Positions 1-7,335 of a stretch of DNA of 33,364 nt are shown here, piece by piece (position 1 is the stretch's first letter; every line of letters starts with the position of its first letter). The notes below the pieces were generated by a model. That model saw only the letters and a list, made by a program, of their open reading frames with translations. It did no database searches and was not told where the DNA came from. The stretch comes from Porticoccus sp. (lineage in GTDB: Bacteria > Pseudomonadota > Gammaproteobacteria > Pseudomonadales > Porticoccaceae): the NCBI GenBank assembly GCA_023261185.1, contig JALRJN010000074.1, forward strand, positions 1 through 33,364. Reading direction: 5' to 3'. The position numbers and the translations under genes are program-made.

Positions 1-390
1 GACGTTTTGGCCCTCAATGTCTTTCAGGGTTTTACCTTCGCCCTTCAGAACAATGCCATCGTTCCCATTAGAAAAATCACCAAGAATTAATGCGGTAGAG
101 TCGACACCACCCGCAGCAGGAATAGTGAGCGCATCCATATTGGTCATGGTGCAGGCATCAAACTGGCCGGCGGTGTACTGGTTGATGGATTCTACGTAGT
201 CGTTGATCTGTACTACGTCGATAGTGATGTCATATTTATCAGCCCATTTCTTGACGATGCCGGATTCAGCACCATAGGCCCAGGGCATCCAGCCGACATA
301 AATTGACCAGCAAATCTTAAAGTCATCGCGCGCCATGGCGCCGGAGGAGAACAGCAGTGAAGCAAGAAGGATTGCAGCAAGTTTTTTCAT
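1..390 (-). CDS. ABC transporter periplasmic substrate-binding protein, NitT/TauT-like (partial, 3' end outside window)
   Basis: The reverse strand from the ATG at 388-390 is open to the window edge (130 codons, no stop). The protein begins with a Sec signal peptide (MKK, hydrophobic core, then GAMA before RDDF), so it is exported to the periplasm. The mature part opens with WSIYVGWMPWAYG and continues with IVKKWADKYDI and QFDACTMTNMDAL, typical of domain 1 of nitrate/sulfonate/urea-like solute-binding proteins. It would deliver a small nitrogenous solute to a permease and ATPase expected further left. A GAGAGG ribosome site lies 6 nt before the ATG. The leader holds a guanidine-I riboswitch, so the ligand is probably guanidine or a related compound such as urea. 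That is inferred from context; the sequence does not show ligand specificity. The family call is fairly sure, the substrate is not. Confidence 0.85.
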   Translation of the reverse strand, partial: MKKLAAILLASLLFSSGAMARDDFKICWSIYVGWMPWAYGAESGIVKKWADKYDITIDVVQINDYVESINQYTAGQFDACTMTNMDALTIPAAGGVDSTALILGDFSNGNDGIVLKGEGKTLKDIEGQNV

Positions 391-395
391 GATAA

Positions 396-519
396 ACCTC
401 TCAGTCGGTTCTTTCGTGTATCGGGTTACACCGGTGCAAGTGGAGTACTTTTGGCTCAACGCCAAACAAGTCTCCCGGGCTTTTGTCCCGCCGTGTAACC
501 CCTCATATCACTGAGAGGT
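396..519 (-). promoter_or_regulatory. Predicted riboswitch expression platform: anti-Shine-Dalgarno within the aptamer
   Basis: The transcript contains CTGAGAGGT over the ribosome-binding site (plus 396-404). It also contains an exact 9-nt complement, ACCTCTCAG, inside the aptamer (plus 511-519). The same ACCTCTCA also forms the 5' arm of an aptamer hairpin with TGAGGGGT, so the two pairings exclude each other. The simplest reading is a translational ON switch: guanidine stabilises the aptamer hairpin and frees the ribosome site. The complementarity is read directly; the mechanism is inferred. Confidence 0.6.
450..466 (-). repeat. Short hairpin just after the riboswitch aptamer
   Basis: TTTGGC, a GTTGA loop and GCCAAA form a perfect 6-bp stem immediately downstream of the last aptamer block. 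It is followed by AGTACTCC rather than a T-run, so it is not a convincing intrinsic terminator. It may be part of the riboswitch expression platform. Confidence 0.35.
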
Positions 520-595
520 CGAGTGCTCTCGGACCAGACACCCATCGACCTGAAAAGACTTTCGATGAATCGGAACCCTAGCGCTCTATTTGCCA
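468..595 (-). ncRNA. Guanidine-I (ykkC) riboswitch in the leader of the substrate-binding protein gene
   Basis: Read on the minus strand, the three hallmark blocks of the ykkC aptamer appear in the right order and spacing. They are CTAGGGTTCCG (581-571), GGTCCGAGAG (535-526) and ACACGGCGGG followed by ACAAAAGCCCGGGAGA (496-471). Between blocks two and three a hairpin can form from ACCTCTCA and TGAGGGGT around a GTGATA loop (minus strand, about 519-498). Class I ykkC RNAs bind guanidinium and commonly precede guanidine exporters, urea/guanidine carboxylases and NitT/TauT-type transporters. The aptamer ends about 80 nt before the ATG of the downstream gene. No U-tract terminator follows it, so control is more likely at translation. 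Confidence 0.95.
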
Positions 596-645
596 GATTG
601 TCTCAATTCGTGTTGCCAAAAGTACGAACACTAATGAAACTACAT

Positions 646-675
646 TCAGGATATATGCCAACTTTTCCGTGTCAA
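646..675 (-). promoter_or_regulatory. Candidate promoter(s) for the riboswitch transcript
   Basis: On the minus strand TTGACA (675-670), a 16-nt spacer and TATCCT (653-648) resemble a sigma-70 promoter with a consensus -35. Overlapping it, TTGGCA (661-656), six bases and CTGA (649-646) resemble a sigma-54 -24/-12 element. The -24 part is perfect, but the -12 has A where the near-invariant C should be. Either would start transcription about 45-50 nt before the aptamer. The sigma-70 reading is the safer one. Confidence 0.4.
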
Positions 676-683
676 TCGCAAAT

Positions 684-700
684 GCCCCTCTTACAGGGGC
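684..700. repeat. Perfect GC-rich inverted repeat
   Basis: GCCCCT, a 5-nt loop and AGGGGC form a perfect 6-bp stem upstream of the candidate riboswitch promoter. No T-run follows on either strand. It could be an operator or a remnant terminator; the sequence alone does not decide. Confidence 0.35.
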
Positions 701-777
701 TTGAGCGCACACTGACCACGGCACATGCCATTAGCACACGAAAATTTCTGTTCCCTGATTGTGCACCTAAATCCTGA

Positions 778-794
778 TGCACCAACACAGTGCA
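778..794. promoter_or_regulatory. NtrC-like binding palindrome
   Basis: TGCACCAACACAGTGCA matches the enteric NtrC consensus (TGCACC, five bases, GGTGCA) at 14 of 17 positions, with both outer half-sites intact. A further TGCACC half-site lies at 762-767. The site is about 130-145 bp upstream of the candidate start of the riboswitch transcript, a usual distance for an NtrC enhancer. It could also serve the RND operon on the other strand. It was recognised by consensus only. Confidence 0.4.
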
Positions 795-919
795 TAAAGG
801 TGATAGCTTAAGTGCCGACCCAAGGTGGCATTTTTCATTGCATTAGCCGTGGGAACTGTCATATTTCACTAACGCCGAATTTTTATGCTCGATGCGCTCG
901 GATAAAAGGACTCTCTGAC

Positions 920-2014
920 ATGCGAATGAAGGCTTTCGCCCTAACCCCGCTGCTGGGGTCCCTACTGCTGGGAACGGTCCCGGCCCTCTCAGTCGCGGCC
1001 ACCCCGGTACCGGTGTTTGTGAAAGCCGCGGTGGTCGAACCCCTTGAAGAAACCATCGAAGCACTGGGCACCCTGAGAGCCAACGAGGCAGTAACCCTCT
1101 CTGCCACCGTCACCGAAACCATTACCGCTATTCACTTTGATGATGGTGAACGGGTCGAGTCCGGCAAAGTACTGGTGGAAATGACTAGCGAAGAAGAGCA
1201 TGCCCTACTTGAAGAAGCACGCTCAACCCTGCGTGAAGCACAGCGCCAATACCAGCGTATCAAGGGGCTGGTAAAAACCAATCTGGCCAGTGAGTCCCTG
1301 CTGGATGAACGCCGCGCAGCCTATGAAACAGCCCAGGCCAAACTCCAGGCCACCCAATCCCGACTTCAGGACCGTCTCATCATTGCCCCTTTTGATGGTG
1401 TGGTCGGGCTGCGCCAGATCAGCGTTGGGGCACTGGTAACACCTGGGGACAGGATTACCACACTCGACGACGACAGTGTCATGAATCTGGATATGTCGGT
1501 GCCAGCGGTATTCATCAACAGCCTGCGACCAGGAATGACGGTGGTCGCCAACGCCAGGGAATTGGGGGACAAGGATTTTGAGGGAGAAATCGCCAGTCTT
1601 GATTCCAGGGTCGACCCTGTCACCCGCGCACTCTCCGTGCGGGCCCTGCTGCCCAACCCGGAACGCCAGCTCAAACCCGGCATGCTGATGACGGTGACCC
1701 TCAAAAAACCACCGATTAATTACATCATGATTCCCGAGGAGGCTCTGATTCAGGAGGGGTTTAACCAGTTTGCCTTCGTAGTGGATACCAGCAAAGAACC
1801 AGCCACTGTGTCCAAACGCCAGCTGACCACCGGCCCTCGCCGCCCTGGGGTTGTCTCCGTGATAACCGGCATTGAAGCCGGGGAACTGGTGGTCACCCAC
1901 GGGATTATGCGCCTCAATCAGGGTTCCGCTGTCTCCATCACTGCCACCCAGCAAGGTGAGGAAAGTCTGAGCGAACTACTCAAGCAGTCAAGCACTGACC
2001 GCGGAGCTCACTGA
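920..2014 (+). CDS. RND efflux periplasmic adaptor (HlyD/AcrA/MexA family membrane fusion protein)
   Basis: This is a 364-residue adaptor that links an inner-membrane RND pump to an outer-membrane channel. The ATG at 920 is chosen because AAAGGA precedes it by 9 nt and a signal peptide follows directly (hydrophobic run, then ALSVA before ATPVP, about residue 26). The open frame extends upstream to 812, but that extension is not signal-like. The order is family-typical: a first lipoyl half with EALGTLRANEAVTLSATV, an alpha-helical hairpin at about residues 90-150 rich in E, R and Q, a second lipoyl half with IIAPFDGVVGLRQISVGALV, and beta-barrel and membrane-proximal domains with RVDPVTRALSVRA and LKPGMLMTV. 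No lipobox is seen. It is followed after 4 bp by the pump gene, so the two form an operon. No outer-membrane factor gene is adjacent. Confidence 0.93.
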   Translation: MRMKAFALTPLLGSLLLGTVPALSVAATPVPVFVKAAVVEPLEETIEALGTLRANEAVTLSATVTETITAIHFDDGERVESGKVLVEMTSEEEHALLEEARSTLREAQRQYQRIKGLVKTNLASESLLDERRAAYETAQAKLQATQSRLQDRLIIAPFDGVVGLRQISVGALVTPGDRITTLDDDSVMNLDMSVPAVFINSLRPGMTVVANARELGDKDFEGEIASLDSRVDPVTRALSVRALLPNPERQLKPGMLMTVTLKKPPINYIMIPEEALIQEGFNQFAFVVDTSKEPATVSKRQLTTGPRRPGVVSVITGIEAGELVVTHGIMRLNQGSAVSITATQQGEESLSELLKQSSTDRGAH

Positions 2015-2018
2015 TTCC

Positions 2019-5000
2019 ATGCTGCTGTCCGATATCAGTATTCGGCGACCAGTTTTTGCCTCGGTCATTTCCCTACTGCTTGTGGCATTCGGGATGATTG
2101 CTTTTGATCGACTACCCCTGCGTGAATACCCTGATATCGACCCACCAATCGTCTCCATCGAAACAAAATATCCGGGCGCTGCTGCCAACGTGGTGGAAAC
2201 CCGCATCACCCAGGTCCTGGAAGATCGCATCTCGGGTCTGGAGGGCATCAAGTACATCGAGTCGAACAGCTCCGATGGCGAATCTAAAATTAATATTGAG
2301 TTTAACCTGTCCCGCAATATTGAGGCGGCCGCCAACGATGTCCGCGACCGGGTTGCCCGCGTACTGGAAGATCTGCCGGAGGAGGCCGACCTGCCCACCG
2401 TAGAAAAGCTGGATACGAATGACGAAGTCATTATGTGGCTCAATCTCACCAGCGAAGCGCTCTCTGTGCCCGAACTCACCGATTACGCGGAACGCTATTT
2501 GGTGGATCGCTTTTCGATTCTCGACGGTGTGGCGCGGGTACGTATAGGGGGAGGCCAGAGTCTGGCCATGCGTATCTGGCTGGATCGCATCAAGCTTGCC
2601 GCACACAACCTCACGGTAAGTGATGTGGAGGCTGCCCTGAGGTCTGAGAACGTGGAACTGCCCGCCGGTAAGATCGAATCGATCCAGCAGGAATTTACTG
2701 TGCGGGTGAAACGGGTGTTCCGCACTGCGGAAGACTTCAGCCAGCTGGTACTGAGCCGGGGCGAGGATGGCTACCTGGTGCGACTGGCCGATGTGGCCAC
2801 GGTACACAAAGGCACAGAGGAATACCGCACCCTGTTCCGCGGCAATGGGGAGACCATGGTGGGTCTAGGCATCACCAAACAGTCCACCGCCAACACCATT
2901 GAGGTATCGCGGGCCGTCAAGGCGGAAGCAGCAAGACTCAACAAGCTGTTGCCCGACGGCATGCAGATCCACGAAAGTTACGATTCCTCCGTGTTTATTG
3001 AGCAGGCCATCGGCGAGGTCTACAAAACCCTGGCCATCAGCATTGGTCTGGTGATCTTTGTGATCTATCTGTTTCTGGGTAGTGCTCGGGCAATGCTGGT
3101 GCCCGCGGTCACGGTTCCCATCTCCCTAATCGCAACCTTTACCGTCCTGATGGCCATGGGCTTTACGGTCAACCTGCTGACACTGCTGGCACTGGTACTG
3201 GCCATTGGCCTGGTAGTGGACGACGCCATCGTGGTGCTGGAAAACATCCATCGCCGTATGGCGGAGCACCGTGAGCCCGCTCTGGTCGCGGCTTTCCGGG
3301 GCACTCGGCAAGTGGGGTTTGCCGTCATCGCCACCACGCTGGTGCTGGTAGCGGTATTTTCGCCAATCTCCATGCTGGAGGGCGATATGGGCCGGTTATT
3401 CTCTGAGTTTGCCCTCACCATGAGCGCTGCGGTGTTATTTTCCAGCCTGGTGGCACTGACCCTGTGCCCGGTGTTGGCATCATTACTGCTCGCCCGGACA
3501 GATGGGCAAGCTGCACCCGAAACCCGGGTAGACCGTTTCTTCCAGAGTTGCCGTGGCCATTACCGCCACCTGGTAGAGGCTAGCCTGAATCACCCGCTGC
3601 TGGTCGGGCTACTATTTGCAAGCTGCATCGGCCTCTGTGTCTGGCTGGTGGCCCTTATTCCCAACGAATACGTTCCCAAGGAAGACCGTGGCGCCTTTTT
3701 TATCATGGTCAAGGGTCCTGAAGGAGCCAGTTACGCCTACACCAAGGCTTACATCGAAGAGATTGAACAGCGCCTGTTACCCCTGGCAAGCGAAGGAGAA
3801 GCAGGCCGGATTCTGGTGCGTGCGCCACGTGATGCCTTTAACACTGGCATTGCCATTGTGGTTCTCAATGAGTGGGGAAGTCGCCGCTCCGCCTGGGACA
3901 TCATGGCTGAAATCCGCGCCAAAACCTCGGACCTGGTCGGCGTACAGATTCACCCCGTTATGCGCCAGGGCATTGGTAACCGCACAGCCAAACCAGTGCA
4001 GTTTGTGCTCGCCGGTGGCACCTACGAGGAGCTGGCCCGCTGGCGGGATACCCTGTACGCAGAGCTGAGTAAAAATAACCCGGGCTTTACTGACATTGAC
4101 AGCGATTACCGGGAAACCAGCCCCCAGGTACAGGTCAATATTGACTACAACCGCGCGGCAGAACTTGGGGTGTCAGTACAGAATATCGGGCGAACGCTGG
4201 AAAGCATGCTGGCTTCGCGCAAAGTCACCACATACCTCGATGCCGGGGAAGAGTACGACGTGATGATTGAGGGCAAACGCGATCAGCAAAACAGCCCCGA
4301 TGACCTGACCAATATTTATGTGCGTTCAGAGCGCTCCAACCAGCTCATTCCCCTGTCCAACCTGGTGACATTGGAGGAATACGCGGATTCAAAAACACTG
4401 AATCGCTATAATCGCAACCGCGCCATCACCATTGATGCCAATCTGGAAGATGACCTGCCCTTGGGCGAAGGCCTGACCTATCTCGAGCAACTGGTGCGCG
4501 AGCACTTACCCGAACACGCGGTGATTGACTACAAGGGGCGCTCACTGGATTTCAAAAAGTCCGGTTCCGCCAGTTACTTCATATTTATTCTGGGTGTGCT
4601 GGTGATGTTCCTGGTACTGGCCGCCCAATTTGAAAGCTATATCAGTCCACTGATTATTATTCTGACTGTGCCACTGGCCATAGCCGGGGGATTGCTGGGT
4701 CTGTGGGCCAGCGACAACACCCTCAACCTCTACAGCCAGATTGGTCTGATCATGCTGATAGGACTGGCGGCCAAGAACGGCATTCTTATTGTCGAGTTTG
4801 CCAATCAGATGCGCGATCAGGGTAGTTCTGTGCAAGAAGCCATTATTACCGCTGCACAGGTGCGGCTGCGCCCGATTGTCATGACCAGCATTACCACCAT
4901 TGCCGGGTCCATACCGCTGATACTGTCCTTCGGTGCCGGAGCAGAAACCCGCCAGGTGCTGGGTATAACCCTGTTCTGTGGCGTGGCTTTCGCTACGGTG

Positions 5001-5114
5001 TTTACACTGTTTATCCTACCGGTCGCCTACCACTTGCTGGGGCGTTTCACTCGAGGCCCCAAATATGTTTCCAATAAACTGGATCAACAGTTGAACGACA
5101 CCCCCGCGCCATAA
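2019..5114 (+). CDS. RND multidrug efflux permease (HAE-1 family, AcrB/MexB-like)
   Basis: At 1031 residues it has the usual size for a proton-driven trimeric drug pump. The N-terminus MLLSDISIRRPVFASVIS is the classic first transmembrane helix, followed by LREYPDIDPPIVSIETKYPGA of the porter domain. Transmembrane helix 4 carries the paired proton-relay aspartates D401-D402 (GLVVDDAIVVLENIHRR). Helix 10 carries the lysine partner K919 (GLAAKNGILIVEFANQM). These residues mark it as an HAE-1 drug pump rather than a heavy-metal pump. It duplicates internally, as expected: two sets of membrane helices and two large periplasmic loops. The gene starts 4 bp after the adaptor. It converges on yccF, with only 7 bp between the two stops. 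The substrate cannot be read from sequence. Confidence 0.95.
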   Translation: MLLSDISIRRPVFASVISLLLVAFGMIAFDRLPLREYPDIDPPIVSIETKYPGAAANVVETRITQVLEDRISGLEGIKYIESNSSDGESKINIEFNLSRNIEAAANDVRDRVARVLEDLPEEADLPTVEKLDTNDEVIMWLNLTSEALSVPELTDYAERYLVDRFSILDGVARVRIGGGQSLAMRIWLDRIKLAAHNLTVSDVEAALRSENVELPAGKIESIQQEFTVRVKRVFRTAEDFSQLVLSRGEDGYLVRLADVATVHKGTEEYRTLFRGNGETMVGLGITKQSTANTIEVSRAVKAEAARLNKLLPDGMQIHESYDSSVFIEQAIGEVYKTLAISIGLVIFVIYLFLGSARAMLVPAVTVPISLIATFTVLMAMGFTVNLLTLLALVLAIGLVVDDAIVVLENIHRRMAEHREPALVAAFRGTRQVGFAVIATTLVLVAVFSPISMLEGDMGRLFSEFALTMSAAVLFSSLVALTLCPVLASLLLARTDGQAAPETRVDRFFQSCRGHYRHLVEASLNHPLLVGLLFASCIGLCVWLVALIPNEYVPKEDRGAFFIMVKGPEGASYAYTKAYIEEIEQRLLPLASEGEAGRILVRAPRDAFNTGIAIVVLNEWGSRRSAWDIMAEIRAKTSDLVGVQIHPVMRQGIGNRTAKPVQFVLAGGTYEELARWRDTLYAELSKNNPGFTDIDSDYRETSPQVQVNIDYNRAAELGVSVQNIGRTLESMLASRKVTTYLDAGEEYDVMIEGKRDQQNSPDDLTNIYVRSERSNQLIPLSNLVTLEEYADSKTLNRYNRNRAITIDANLEDDLPLGEGLTYLEQLVREHLPEHAVIDYKGRSLDFKKSGSASYFIFILGVLVMFLVLAAQFESYISPLIIILTVPLAIAGGLLGLWASDNTLNLYSQIGLIMLIGLAAKNGILIVEFANQMRDQGSSVQEAIITAAQVRLRPIVMTSITTIAGSIPLILSFGAGAETRQVLGITLFCGVAFATVFTLFILPVAYHLLGRFTRGPKYVSNKLDQQLNDTPAP

Positions 5115-5121
5115 CAAAGAA

Positions 5122-5520
5122 CTAACTTTTCACCACGACCTTGCCCACTGGCGCCAGGGTCAACAGTGCCAGCTTCAGGTGCTGAAGGGCAAAGGGAATA
5201 CCAATAATGGTAATGAACAGCGCCAATGCCAGGGTGATGTGACCCACCGCCAGCCAGAACCCGGCCAGAATAAACCAGATAATATTGCCCAGCAGCCCCA
5301 GCGCACCGGTACCCAGATCTTCCTTGCCTGTGATGACGCTGCGACTCACGGCTTCACGCCCAAAAGGCAGAAACGTGAACTGGCCGATAACAAAACAGGA
5401 GCGCCCCCAGGGAATACCGATAATGGTAATAAACGCCACCAGGCCGATCAGCCACCAGGCCAGGCCCATCAGCAGACCGCCAAAAATCAACCACAAAAGA
5501 TTTCCCAAAAAGCGCAACAT
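5122..5520 (-). CDS. yccF: YccF family inner membrane protein
   Basis: This is a 132-residue, very hydrophobic protein with the duplicated YccF-domain signature. The first copy has FITIIGIPWGRSCFVIGQFTFLPFGR (about residues 30-55). The second has FITIIGIPFALQHLKLALLTLAPVGK near the C-terminus. Two or more membrane helices lie in each half (LLWLIFGGLLMGLAWWLIGLVA and LLGNIIWFILAGFWLAVGHI). The family has no firmly established function and sits in the inner membrane. The gene begins 5 bp after the mutL stop and is probably the last gene of that operon, in the place where miaA-hfq follow mutL in enteric bacteria. Confidence 0.9.
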   Translation of the reverse strand: MLRFLGNLLWLIFGGLLMGLAWWLIGLVAFITIIGIPWGRSCFVIGQFTFLPFGREAVSRSVITGKEDLGTGALGLLGNIIWFILAGFWLAVGHITLALALFITIIGIPFALQHLKLALLTLAPVGKVVVKS

Positions 5521-5525
5521 GATGA

Positions 5526-7322
5526 TTACCGTCCCCTTAAAAACAGTTTGTCCAATTCTCCCAGTGACATCTGGGTCCAGGTAGGCCGGCCGTGGTTACA
5601 CTGGCCACTGCGTTCTGTCGCTTCCATATCCCGCAACAGGGCATTCATTTCGGCAATGGATAATTTGCGGTTGGCCCGGACCGAACAATGACAGGCCATG
5701 TTGGCCATAATTTCATTGAGGTGTTCCCTGATGCGGTCACTGTTGCCATGGCTAACCAGGTCCGACAGCACGTCCCGAACCAGCGGTTCCACATCCGCAT
5801 CACGCAGCAGTGCAGGCACCTGCCGCACCAGCAAACTTTCCGGGCCCGCCCGTTGTAATTGGAAGCCCAGGGATTCAAACACGGCAGACTGTTCCTCTGC
5901 GGTATCCGCCTCGGCCTGGCTGACCGCCAGTGTTTTGGGAACCAGCAGCGGTTGGGACATCAGCCCCTCAGCATCAAATGCCTGCTTCATGCGCTCGTAG
6001 GTAATGCGTTCATGGGCGGCATGCATATCCACCAGCACCAGGCCCGCAGCATTTTCCGCAAGAATGTAAATACCTTTTAACTGGGCAATGGCATAGCCCA
6101 GTGGCGGCAGGGTTTCATCGGTTTGCGCCAAAGGCGATGGCGAGATGGATGTCTCCGGCACATGCAGGTCGCCATACACGGCCATTTGTTCTGCGACGCG
6201 ATTAGGCCCCGGTGACTTTTCGCTGAAACTGATCGACGCCTGCGTCACAGGGGAACGGTCCACCGCTGGTAAAGGTGTTTCCGTAGGCTCGCTGTCACCA
6301 GCTTGGTTGCTATCCCCAGGGCGGATATCGGCCACGCAGCGGTGCAGGCTACGAAACAGGAAATCGTGGACAGTACGACTGTCGCGAAAACGCACTTCGT
6401 GCTTGGTGGGATGTACGTTGACGTCCACATCTGCCGGGTTTAATTCCAGATAGAGGACAAAAGCCGGGTGGCGCCCGTGATACATCACATCCTGGTATGC
6501 CTGACGAACCGCGTGGGTCACCAGCTTGTCGCGAATGCTGCGGCCATTGACAAAGAAATGCTGCAGGTCCGCCTGACTGCGGGAAAAAGTCGGCAGCCCC
6601 ACCCAACCCCAGAGACGTAAGCCAGCGGCTTCCATATCTACGTAGATTGCATTTTCCATAAACGCCGGGCCACAGATGGCCGCCACACGGCGCTCCTGTT
6701 CAAGCTGAGTGCCAGCGGCGCGAAACTGGTGGACCACCTTGCCGTTATTGCGCAGGGTGAAATCAATATCGAAATGACTGAGGGAGAGTTTTCGCAGTAC
6801 TTCGTCAATCCGCTTGTATTCAGTGGTCTCTGTGCGCAGAAATTTGCGCCGGGCGGGGGTATTAAAAAACAGGTCACGCACTTCAACCGTGGTTCCACGC
6901 GGGTGGGCCACCGGCGCCAGGTTCACCGCCATATCGCGCCCTTCAGCTTCGGCTTTCCAACCGGGGCCTCTGTCCTGATCATTGGTGGCAATAGCAAGTC
7001 TGGCGACGGACGAAATACTGGCCAGTGCTTCGCCACGAAAACCGAGGGTAGCCACAGCTTCGAGGTCGTCCAGCTGCTCAATCTTGCTGGTGGCATGACG
7101 GCTGAGCGCCAAAGGCAAGTCTTCTTCTCCAATGCCACAGCCGTTATCGCGGACGCGCATGAGCTTAACGCCGCCGCTTTCCACATCAATCTCAATGCGG
7201 CTGGCACCACTATCAATACTGTTTTCCAGCAACTCTTTGATCACGGAGGCGGGGCGCTCTACCACCTCACCGGCGGCAATCTGGTTAGCCAACCGGGGAC
7301 TGAGCAGATGAATTTTGGGCAT
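5526..7322 (-). CDS. mutL: DNA mismatch repair protein MutL
   Basis: MutL couples MutS mismatch recognition to strand incision. The N-terminal GHKL ATPase is complete: [32 protein letters not shown] with E30 and N34, RDNGCGI (58-64) and [12 protein letters not shown] (92-103). A low-complexity proline/serine linker spans about 335-405. The C-terminal dimerisation domain (about 407-598) carries DMHAAHE at 432-438, ACHCSVR at 543-549 and CNHGRP at 575-580. These correspond to the metal-binding motifs of endonuclease-type MutL, which enteric MutL lacks. The protein should therefore nick DNA itself, as expected in a lineage without MutH. At 598 residues the length is normal. It lies between amiC and yccF in one operon. 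Confidence 0.97.
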   Translation of the reverse strand: MPKIHLLSPRLANQIAAGEVVERPASVIKELLENSIDSGASRIEIDVESGGVKLMRVRDNGCGIGEEDLPLALSRHATSKIEQLDDLEAVATLGFRGEALASISSVARLAIATNDQDRGPGWKAEAEGRDMAVNLAPVAHPRGTTVEVRDLFFNTPARRKFLRTETTEYKRIDEVLRKLSLSHFDIDFTLRNNGKVVHQFRAAGTQLEQERRVAAICGPAFMENAIYVDMEAAGLRLWGWVGLPTFSRSQADLQHFFVNGRSIRDKLVTHAVRQAYQDVMYHGRHPAFVLYLELNPADVDVNVHPTKHEVRFRDSRTVHDFLFRSLHRCVADIRPGDSNQAGDSEPTETPLPAVDRSPVTQASISFSEKSPGPNRVAEQMAVYGDLHVPETSISPSPLAQTDETLPPLGYAIAQLKGIYILAENAAGLVLVDMHAAHERITYERMKQAFDAEGLMSQPLLVPKTLAVSQAEADTAEEQSAVFESLGFQLQRAGPESLLVRQVPALLRDADVEPLVRDVLSDLVSHGNSDRIREHLNEIMANMACHCSVRANRKLSIAEMNALLRDMEATERSGQCNHGRPTWTQMSLGELDKLFLRGR

Positions 7323-7335
7323 GAATCAATAATCT

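Larger units (their letters stand above)
596..919. other. Divergent regulatory interval between the transporter gene and the RND operon
   Basis: Apart from the promoter, inverted repeat and NtrC-like site listed separately, nothing coding is visible here. Open frames in this interval have no family resemblance, and one overlaps the riboswitch in antisense. No convincing promoter for the RND operon was found. The only element that decides a start is AAAGGA at 905-910, 9 nt before the ATG at 920. Confidence 0.5.

Noticed and set aside
586-602. GG-N10-GC pattern at the start of the riboswitch
   Set aside because: Only the GG and GC match, and the start it predicts would lie inside the aptamer and cut off its 5' strand.
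523-777. 84-codon open frame on the plus strand upstream of the RND operon
   Set aside because: It begins antisense to the riboswitch, has no recognisable family features or ribosome site, and is better explained by the regulatory elements in the interval.
826-842. Sigma-54-like TGGCA-N7-TTGCA reading toward the RND operon
   Set aside because: The GG to GC spacing is 11 bp; sigma-54 promoters require 10 almost without exception.
812-919. N-terminal extension of the RND adaptor frame
   Set aside because: The extension is not signal-like. AAAGGA and a clean signal peptide support the ATG at 920.
1223-1954. 243-codon frame antisense to the RND adaptor
   Set aside because: It is a shadow of the adaptor gene with no family resemblance.
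2112-2807. 231-codon frame antisense to the RND pump
   Set aside because: It is a shadow of a strongly recognised pump gene, rich in His and Gln with no motifs.
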